64,000 nt of DNA from Malania oleifera (Eukaryota > Streptophyta > Magnoliopsida > Santalales > Ximeniaceae). The DNA lies in the NCBI RefSeq assembly GCF_029873635.1, contig NC_080419.1:61871040-61935039 (forward strand). Direction: 5' to 3'. A program made the position numbers and the translations under genes. Positions 57,150 through 64,000 of this stretch are shown here, piece by piece. The notes under the pieces are model-generated. The model had not been told where the DNA came from, ran no database searches, and worked only from the letters and a program-made list of their open reading frames with translations. Position 1 is the first letter of the stretch, and each line of letters opens with the position of its first letter.

Positions 57150-58678
57150 TGTGTAGGATGCTCTGAAAGTTCCAAAGTGGAAGGAGGTTGTCTTCGAGGA
57201 GATGAAAGCTCTTGAAAAAAATGGCACGTGGGAGTTAGTTGATCTACCTAGAGGAAAGGCAACTGTAGGATGCAAATGGGTGTTTAGAGGCAAGTATAAA
57301 TTTGATGGTTCTCTAGAACGGTATAAAGCTCGATTGGTCCCAAGGTATTCACTCAGACCTATGGCATTGATTACTTGGAGACATTCGCCCTAGTCACAAA
57401 GCTAAACCCTATAAGAGTTCTTTTGTCACTTGCAGCTAATCGTGACTGGCCTCTGCAATAGTTGGACGTAAAAAAAATGTATTTCTCAATGGAGACCTGG
57501 AGGAAGAAGTGTACATGGATGCACCACCAGGATTTGGTGAAAAGTTTGGCACAAAGGTGTGTAAACTGAAGAAGTCGTTATATGGGTTATAACAGTCACC
57601 AAGAGCTTGGTTTCATAAATTCACTCAGTTGTTAAAAGATAGGGGTATACTCAAGGGCAAGGTGATCATACGATGTTCATAAGACATTCATAGTATGGGA
57701 AGATAGTGATACTAATTATGTATGTAGACGATATAATTCTCACTGGAGATGACATACTTGAGATGAACCGATTGAAGACTTCCCTCTCATCAACATTTGA
57801 GATCAAGAACTTAGGATCTCTGAGGTTTTTCCTTGGAATGGAGGTTGCTAAGTCGAAGAAAGGGATTGTTGTTTCCCAACGGAAGTATGTCCTTGACCTT
57901 CTTAAGGAGACTGGGATGAGCGGTTGCAGGCCAGCAAACACTCCAATAGATCCCAATCAGAAACTTGGAGATGACAAGGAAGGTAATCCAGTGAATACAA
58001 CTCAGTATCAAAAGTTGGTGGGAAAGTCAATTTACTTATCACATACACGGCCCGATATTGCTTTTATTGTGAGTTTGGCAAGCTAGTTTATGCATTCACC
58101 CTACGAGAAACATCTTGAAGCAGTTTATCGGATTCTCATATACTTGAAAAGTACACCAGGCAAGGGTTTACTCTTCTAGAAGACCACACAGCAGAACATA
58201 ATGGCATACACTGATGCATAATGGGCAGGCTCAATTATTGACAGGAGATCCACATCAGGTTAATGTACTTATGTCTGAAAAAATATGGTCACATGGCGAA
58301 GCAAGAAAGAGAATGTGGTTGCAAGGAGCAGTGCTGAGGCAGAATATAGGGCTATGGCTAATGGAGTTTGTGAGATGCTATAGTTGAAGAGAATTCTTGA
58401 AGAGTTGCGGATGCCGGTGAACATGCCAATAAAGTTGTATTGTGACAACAAAGCTGCCATAAGTATTGCTCAAAATCCAGTACAACATGATTGCACGAAG
58501 CATGTAGAGATTGGCAGACACTTCATAAAAGAGAAGATTGATAGTGGAGCTGTTTGCATGCCTTTTGTTCCTACTACTCAACAAATAGCTGATATCTTCA
58601 CCAAAGGACTTTTCAGACCTAGTTTTGAGCTCTTTGTAAGCAAGTTGGGCATGATAGATATCTACACTCCAACTTGAG
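57150..58678 (+). pseudogene. RT and RNase H of the plus-strand copia
   Basis: NGTWELVDLPRGKATVGCKW (57220-57285) opens RT. A frame break follows near 57340. The frame 57706-58086 carries the intact catalytic YVDDIILTGDD and FEIKNLGSLRFFLGMEV. RNase H blocks are SAEAEYRAMANG near 58340 and, in the frame 58384-58677, YCDNKAAISIAQNP, KHVEIGRHFIKEK and QQIADIFTKGL. Stops lie at about 58084, 58218 and 58381. Confidence 0.88.
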
Positions 58679-58683
58679 GGAGG

Positions 58684-58906
58684 TGTTGGATTTCTAGGGA
58701 TTAAATTAGGACATTCTATTTTTTGCAAATAAAATCTGAAATAGTAATTTCAGATTCTAGTAGTTTCTGTTTCCTATTTTCTAGCCTAGAGATCTGCTGA
58801 ATTGATTTGCTGATTTTGTGGCCTTCGTAATTGGTGGCCTTCCTCTACTATTTATCTTTTAATCGTGTCTCTTGAAATGAAATAAGAATGGTTATTCTTC
58901 TTCTCA
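58684..58906 (+). repeat. 3' LTR of the plus-strand copia
   Basis: Begins TGTTGGATTTC just after the polypurine tract and ends CTTCTTCTCA. 223 bases. The short length fits simple copia lineages rather than SIRE-type. Confidence 0.75.
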
Positions 58907-58912
58907 AAAAAC

Positions 58913-59238
58913 CTTCAAATGCTTACGAAGCTGAACTCCCTCATGGCTTGGATATATCACCAATCTTTAATGTGGCTGATTTGTACCCATTCCATGGTGA
59001 TATACAAAGTGTTTTGAGTGCAAGAACTCTCCACAAAGTCATTTCTGTCATACATGTGCGAGAGGTGAAGACTAGGGCTGGAATTTGTTTCAGATTCTTG
59101 GTAAAATAGGCTGGGAGAACTGATTATGAGAATTCATGGATCAATAAGGATAAATTCATGAAGATTGACCCTAACATTTGCCGGGCCGCCAAGATCACAA
59201 CTCGCACGGAGGCGAGTCTTTTCTAAGAAGCGGGGAAT
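58913..59238 (+). pseudogene. Chromodomain end of a gypsy polyprotein
   Basis: Reads NAYEAELPHGLDISPIFNVA, the end of the integrase C-terminal domain, then a chromodomain-like stretch (VREVKTRAGICFRFLVK; YENSWINKDKF) with a stop between (59107-59109) and an EAGNDA-like end overlapping the LTR start. The rest of the pol gene is not to its left, where a copia element lies. Confidence 0.8.
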
Positions 59239-59271
59239 GATGCAATCAGCAGTCTTTATTTAATTTTCTGC

Positions 59272-59293
59272 TTATATCAAGTGTTGCAATTTA
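59272..59293. repeat. TSD of the RTE-type LINE, left copy
   Basis: TTATATCAAGTGTTGCAATTTA (22 bases, shown here with its partner) recurs at 62524-62545 with one difference (TTTC for TTGC). Confidence 0.85.
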
Positions 59294-59463
59294 ACTCCAC
59301 TTATGATGCACTTAATGTCCTAATTTTTTAACACACAGCCGGTCCCAAGCCCGGGTAAAGGAGGGTTGCATTAGGTAGTTGACAGCCAGCATAAAATTTG
59401 TCAAATTGCTATGATATGAATATTTACTGAATATTTGCAAGGGCGTCCCCCACTAGCGACACA

Positions 59464-60242
59464 TTGCACTTGTACCACCCGGATGTAGCGCAAAGTGGAA
59501 GAAGGTGGACGAGGTCATCACCCCGAAGCAACGCGCTGTGTCGGCGCCCGAATACGGTGTCAAATATGCGAGGGTTCCTGCATCATTTGGGATATGGGCA
59601 GGTAAAGAAGTCAGTTCAAGAAACTAGGATTAGATTAGCAACTTGGAATATAGGGACACTTACGGGTAAAAGCATGGAAATTGTGGACATAATGATTAGA
59701 AGAAGAATTAATATAATTTGCCTTCAAGAAACTAAGAAGGTGTGGGAAAAAGCTAGATAAATTGATAAATCATGATTTAGACTTTGGTACACTGGAAAAG
59801 AAAAACATAAAAATGGAGTAGGAATTATTGTAGATAAAAACTTAAAAATAGCGTTGTTGATGTAAACAGAGTAGGGGATAGAATTATAAAAATCAAGATG
59901 GTATTATGCCAAGAGATAATATATATCATTAGTGCTTATGTTCCTCAAGTCGGCTTAGCAGAAAATCATAAGAGACAATTTTGGAAAGATATGGATAGCA
60001 TTTTACAAAGCATACTAGGAACTAAGAAAATATTTATAAAAGGAGATCTGAATGGACATGTTGGAAGGGATAATAAAATTTATGAGAGGATACATAGAGG
60101 ATATGGATATGGCGACAAAAATGAGCCTAAGGAGATGATCTTAGACTTCGCTATGTCATATGATTTTAGTATAATGAATACTCGCTTTAAGAAGAGAGAA
60201 CACTTAATAAATTTAAAAGTGGACAAAATAGAAGTCAAATAA
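59464..60242 (+). pseudogene. Endonuclease of the RTE-type LINE
   Basis: The apurinic-type endonuclease that nicks the target. Frame 59464-59760 has LATWNIGTLTGKSMEIVD and INIICLQETKK (catalytic Asn and Glu blocks). Frame 59898-60242 has IISAYVPQVGL, FIKGDLNGHVGRDN and a last part with DFAMSYDFSIMNTRFKKRE. Stops and a one-base shift separate them at about 59760 and 59850. Confidence 0.85.
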
Positions 60243-62480
60243 TTTTATTTATTTTTAACTAGGAGGGTAGATCGTTTATCATGCAAGGATTGTAAAGTTA
60301 TTCCAAGTGAAAGCCTAACCACACAACATAGAGTCTTAGTGTTAGATATATGTATTAAAAAATGGAAGAAAAATGATAAAATAAACTAGTGTAAGAGAAC
60401 TAGGTGGTGGAACCTAAAGAAAGAAAATATAAGAAAATTTAAAGAAAAAATGATCAAAGATGGGGTTTGGATTATAGAGGATGGGATAGATACAAATGCT
60501 CCTTGGAGTAGATTAGCTAGCTCTATTAAAAAGAAAGCAAAAGTGATTTTAGGTGAATCAATGGGAAGATTCTCGAATAGCAAAGTTGGTGGTGGGATAA
60601 AGATGTCCACAAAGCAATAAAGACAAAAAAAAAAAGGTATAAAACGTGAAAAAATGTAGAAACATGGATAACTTTGAAAAGTATAAGGAGGCGAGAAAAG
60701 ATGCAAAAAAAAGGCCTTTAGTGAACCTAAATATAGATCATTTAATAGTTTGTATGATAGATTAGAAATAAAAGAAGGGGAAAGAGATATATTTAAACTT
60801 GCTAAAGCTAGAGAAATGAAGAGTAAGGATTCAGGAAATGTAAAATGTATAAAAAGTGAGGATGGTATTGTCTTGGTTAAGGACAAAGACATTAAAGAAA
60901 GATGGTGTAAGTTAATTTAGTAAGTTGTTCAATGAAAACCAAATAGAAGGCTTAAACTTAGATTTAACAAATAAGGAAAAGACTAAAAATATGAGATTCA
61001 TTCGCAAAATTAGAGTTAACGAAATTAAGTGTGCACTAAAGAAGATGAAAAATGGGAAAGTAATAGAACCGGATCACATCCCAATGGAAGTTTGGAAATG
61101 CTCAGATGACAATAAAATTATATGGTTAACTAATTTATTTAATACAATTATAAAAACTAAGAAAATGTCAGATGAATGGAGGAAAAGCACTTTAATACCT
61201 ATTTACAAAAACAAAGGAGATATTCAAAATTGTAATAACTATCGTGGAATTAAACTTATGAATCATACGATGAAACTATGAGAAAGGGTAGTTGAACAAA
61301 TATTAAGGTTAGAAACGAAGGTCTCAAAAAATTAATTTGGTTTTATGCCTAGAAGATCTACCATAGAAGCTATATATCTTTTAAGAAGATTAATGGAAAA
61401 GTTTAGGGAAAAGAAGAGGGACTTGCATATGGTATTTATTGACCTAGAGAAAGCATATGATAGGATACCTAGGGAAGTTATATGGTGGGTTTTAGAGAAA
61501 AAAAAAAGGTGTATGTAGTAGGTATACTGATGTCATTAAGGATATGTATGATAGAGTAATAACTGGTGTAAGGACTATAGATGGAGAAACTAGAGAATTT
61601 CCAATCAGCATAGGTGTACATCAAGGATCTTCTTTGCGCCCTTATCTTTTTGTTTTAGTGATGGACCAACTGACTAAGAGTATTCAAAATGATGTTCCAT
61701 GGTGTATGTTGTTTGCAGATGATATTGTATTAATTGATGAAACTAGGGGCGGAGTACGGACTGAGTTAGAATTATGGAGAGAGGCTTTGGAATCTAGAGG
61801 CTTTAGGATAAGTAGAAATAAGACAGATTATATGAAATATAATTTCAGTAATGGTAGGAGGAATATTGGAGACAGTTAAATTTGATGATGAATAAATAAA
61901 TAGCACTGGTAGATTTCGATAAGTTGGATCTATTATGCAAGCTGAAGGAGAAATTGAAGATGATGTAATGCATAGAGTTAAAACAGGTTGGGTAAAATGG
62001 AGAAGTGCTTCAAGTGTGCTTTGTGATTGTTGAATACCCTTAAAATTAAAAGGGAAGTTTCATAGGATGTCTATAAGACCAGCTATGCTATATGGATTAG
62101 AATGTTGGGCGACAAAGAAACAGAATATCCAAAAAGTAAAAGTTGATGAGATGAGAATGCTTAGATGGATGAGTGGTATAACAATGAAAGATAAATTAAG
62201 GAATGAATATATTCACAGTAAGTTAGGTGTAGCTCCTATAGAAGATAAGATAAGGGTGGGATGACTAAGATGGTATGGACACTTTCAACGTACGCCACAT
62301 AGTGCGCCAGTGAGGAAGAGTAAGTTAGTTATTGTAGGGGGTAGTAGAAAGAGTAGGGGTAGACCTAAAATAACTTGGAAGAAGATAGTGAGTAAGGATT
62401 TAATAGCCCTGAATCTATCAAAAGAAATGGTCTATGATCGCATAAATTGACAGAAAAGGATTCATATAGCCGACCTCACC
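60243..62480 (+). pseudogene. Reverse transcriptase of the RTE-type LINE
   Basis: After a broken stretch (60243-60920), the frame 60925-61281 has IRVNEIKCALKKMKNGKV and WRKSTLIPIYKNKGDIQNC, then NYRGIKLMNHTMKL. 61300-61490 holds [14 protein letters not shown] and [14 protein letters not shown]. Frame 61544-61879 has [20 protein letters not shown] and the catalytic FADDIVLI. Frame 62067-62264 is the C-terminal part (RPAMLYGLECWATKKQ, EMRMLRWMSGIT). Many stops. Confidence 0.87.
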
Positions 62481-62744
62481 TAATGCGATTTAAGGCTTGG
62501 TTTTGTTGTTGTTGTTGTTGTTGTTATATCAAGTGTTTCAATTTATGGATGCAAGGGGTATTTTTTGTAATTTCTGAAATTTGGGGTTCATTTTGGTGAA
62601 ATTAGCTTTGGCGGTCTCTTTTGTAATATTCAGGGGTATTTTTGTAATTGTAGTTATTTTTGGAGGGGATTTAGAACGTAAGTGGTTTTTAGAGGGGTTC
62701 ATGTCCAAAATAGGAGTTGGCTTCTCTTGGAAGCTTAGGCCTAA

Positions 62745-62753
62745 TATAAATAG
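62745..62753 (+). promoter_or_regulatory. TATA box of the chromodomain gypsy LTR
   Basis: TATAAATAG within LTR sequence. It would drive the element's transcript. Confidence 0.5.
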
Positions 62754-63179
62754 GACTCTTCAGCCACTTTGCTGGGGGATTTTGCAATTTTATCTTTGAA
62801 AAGATTTCTCTCCAGAGCTCAGCTCAACACCAGCAAGGGTTATGAAGATTTGGAGGCAAGGGTTTTATGGATTCAACCCTGCAGTGCCTACTAGTCCCTC
62901 CATCGCAGCGAAAGGCGCAGTCCCTCCATTGCAGCTAAAGGCACAAGAGGCTAGCAGAAATCCGCTGTTACCATTCTGAAACAGTGCCAAAACAGGTACT
63001 GATTTGAGAATTAAGTTGCAGTGGTTCACATAATTTGTCTTATTCACTGAACTGAAATTCACAGCAGTCGTCTTTTCATTATTTTATGGCTTTAGTAGTC
63101 GCTTGAGTCAAAGACGGTGCAAAAAAACACCATCCTGAAATCTCTGTCTTCATTTCTGAATTTTCTTATATCCCTAAAG

Positions 63180-64000
63180 CTATTTGCATCAGGAATTGAG
63201 GTGGATCCCAACATGGTTAAGGGCATCATGAACATGCCCACACTAAAGAACTCAAAAAAGTAAAATTTCTTGCAGAGGTTGTAATACATTGTCTGTTCAT
63301 AACACGACTAACTCACTTTCGTAGCCCAATCTTGAGAATACTGATTGTCTGCTCATAACATGACTAACTCACTTTCGTAGCCCAATCTCTAGAATACTGA
63401 AAAAAGATGCACAATGCCAGTGGATTATGAATATCACAAAGCTTTCAAAAGGATCAAGTCCCCAATTATAACAGCTTCACAATCCAGTGTATCCTTGCTG
63501 TTATACCTCATCATATTTGAGTGTCATAAGGACAATGGTAGCACAAAAGGTGGAGGAAGAAAATGGAGAAAAGGTGGTGTTCCATCTTAGTCAAAACTCA
63601 TAAGAATGAAGTTACTTTGACTATCACTGAGAAGACCGGGCAAGCCTCGGTATGGACAAGACAAAAGATAAGAAATTATTCCGTGGCATGTTCAGTACAA
63701 TTGATATGAAGGTTCGACAACTGAAGTTCCTCTTCAGCCAGCCTATCATGAACACAAAAACCAAGAGTGGATAATACTATCAATACAGTTTGTGGTCCAA
63801 AACGCAGTCAGGCCAAGTAGTGTAACATCCATCCCCTGTTGAAGGATTGAGTGTACAGGAATCCTTCCCTTTCCTAATGAAGATAAATGAAAGGTGGAGG
63901 ATAAAGGATGGAAAACATCCTTTAATGGAACCTCAAACAAGAAGGGAGTGGAGGCTGGTTTCATGTTAATTTCACTGGAAAGAGTGACAAAACTGTTTGC
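63180..64000 (+). pseudogene. Decayed gypsy RT/RNase H (Tat-like), cut by window end
   Basis: Plus-strand pieces: GIEVDPNMVKGIMNMPTLKN near 63191-63250 (the RT-RNase H junction block), LKKDAQCQW near 63399, and a region near 63640-63740 resembling the RNase H core of Tat/Ogre-type elements. At 63880-63960, WKTSFNGTSNKKGVEAGF resembles the start of a second, archaeal-type RNase H domain (usual W..YFDGASN..G) that marks the Tat lineage; the catalytic Asp is Asn here. All frames are broken. Confidence 0.65.
63290..63400. repeat. Tandem duplication of about 55 bp
   Basis: CATAACACGACTAACTCACT.. and CATAACATGACTAACTCACT.. head-to-tail copies, with a few differences, inside the decayed gypsy RT. 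Confidence 0.85.

Larger units (their letters stand above)
54560..58906 (+). mobile_element. 5'-truncated Ty1/copia element
   Basis: Plus-strand gag, protease, integrase, RT and RNase H follow in copia order, then a polypurine tract (GAGGGAGG, 58676-58683) and a 223-bp LTR (58684-58906). No 5' LTR or primer-binding site was found to the left, so the 5' end is missing. Stops and shifts occur in every domain. It lies next to a gypsy C-terminal fragment at 58913. Confidence 0.85.
59294..62523 (+). mobile_element. RTE-clade LINE (non-LTR retrotransposon)
   Basis: About 3.2 kb with an endonuclease followed by RT, ending in a (TTG)n tail (62499-62523), which is usual for plant RTE elements in place of poly(A). 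The 5' part carries CAGCCGGTCCCAAGCCCGGG (59338-59357), a stretch I associate with plant RTE 5' ends. A 22-bp TSD flanks it, so it appears close to full length. The frames are broken, so it is no longer active. Confidence 0.9.
59239..63060 (+). repeat. LTR of the chromodomain gypsy element, split by a LINE
   Basis: Begins near 59239 (TGATGCAATCAGCAG) directly after AGCGGGGAA, which serves as polypurine tract. It is interrupted at 59294 by the LINE and continues at 62524 with a TATA box, TATAAATAG at 62745-62753. The right limit near 63060 is approximate. The small frame at 62840-62979 within it (MKIWRQGFYGF) is not called a gene. Confidence 0.6.

Noticed and set aside
62840..62979. Small plus-strand frame MKIWRQGFYGF.. 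after a TATA box
   Set aside because: It lies within the gypsy LTR; the TATA box is more simply that of the LTR, and the frame has no known homology.
1..64000. CRISPR arrays, operons, riboswitches, rRNA
   Set aside because: None seen; the regularly repeated motifs are LTR palindrome arrays and microsatellites in a plant nuclear context.

Overview
The window is AT-rich nuclear DNA of a flowering plant. The retrotransposon lineages (SIRE/Maximus and other Ty1/copia, Tekay-type and other chromodomain Ty3/gypsy, Athila-like gypsy, a Tat-like gypsy, RTE-clade LINEs, a tRNA-derived SINE and a TRIM) and an intron-containing gene with plant-style GT..AG introns all point that way. A dicot is likely, but the species cannot be named from the sequence. 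No tRNA, rRNA, CRISPR array or bacterial operon was seen.

Left part (1-42,400) is a nested stack of LTR retrotransposons. 1-1131 is the end of a SIRE-type LTR. 2274-3545 is a deleted piece of an Athila-like element on the minus strand. An old, decayed minus-strand gypsy element (integrase at 4.2-4.5 kb, RNase H/RT/protease at 15.5-17.8 kb) was split by two later insertions. One is a full-length Tekay-type chromovirus (4937-15538, TSD TCCTA). The other is an Athila-like element (17852-42377, TSD GTTTT) that keeps gag but shows no protease, RT or integrase. The Athila-like element was hit four more times: a SIRE-type copia (18145-28967) and a solo LTR (30324-32885, TSD AGTAA) in its 5' LTR, a related Athila-type solo LTR (34764-36854) inside gag, and a gypsy solo LTR (37670-39814, TSD ACAAC) in its 3' non-coding part.

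Middle part (43,250-51,160) holds the one convincing host gene, on the minus strand. Three 3'-terminal coding exons (50939-51159, 43504-43468, 43375-43257) join in frame across clean splice sites. The intron between the first two is about 7.4 kb and contains a decayed copia element (itself carrying a 5'-truncated LINE with a 14-bp TSD and a SINE) and a duplicated segment of about 100 bp. The upstream exons were not found. They lie either among the repeats to the right or outside the window.

Right part (51,160-64,000) is again repeats: a TRIM-like miniature element (52509-52831), a 5'-truncated plus-strand copia (about 54.56-58.9 kb), the chromodomain end and LTR of a gypsy element interrupted by an RTE-type LINE (59294-62523) with a 22-bp TSD, and a decayed Tat-like gypsy RT/RNase H at the right edge.

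Main points of interest: arrays of palindromic ACGT- or TCGA-core motifs directly upstream of the TATA box in two unrelated LTR families, with a third array plus a TATA-like box in front of the extra ORF of the SIRE element; premature stops in the Tekay element that are nearly all TAG in CAG/CTG (CHG) context; the gag-only Athila-like element; and the uncharacterised host gene. No element looks intact enough to code for a full polyprotein.
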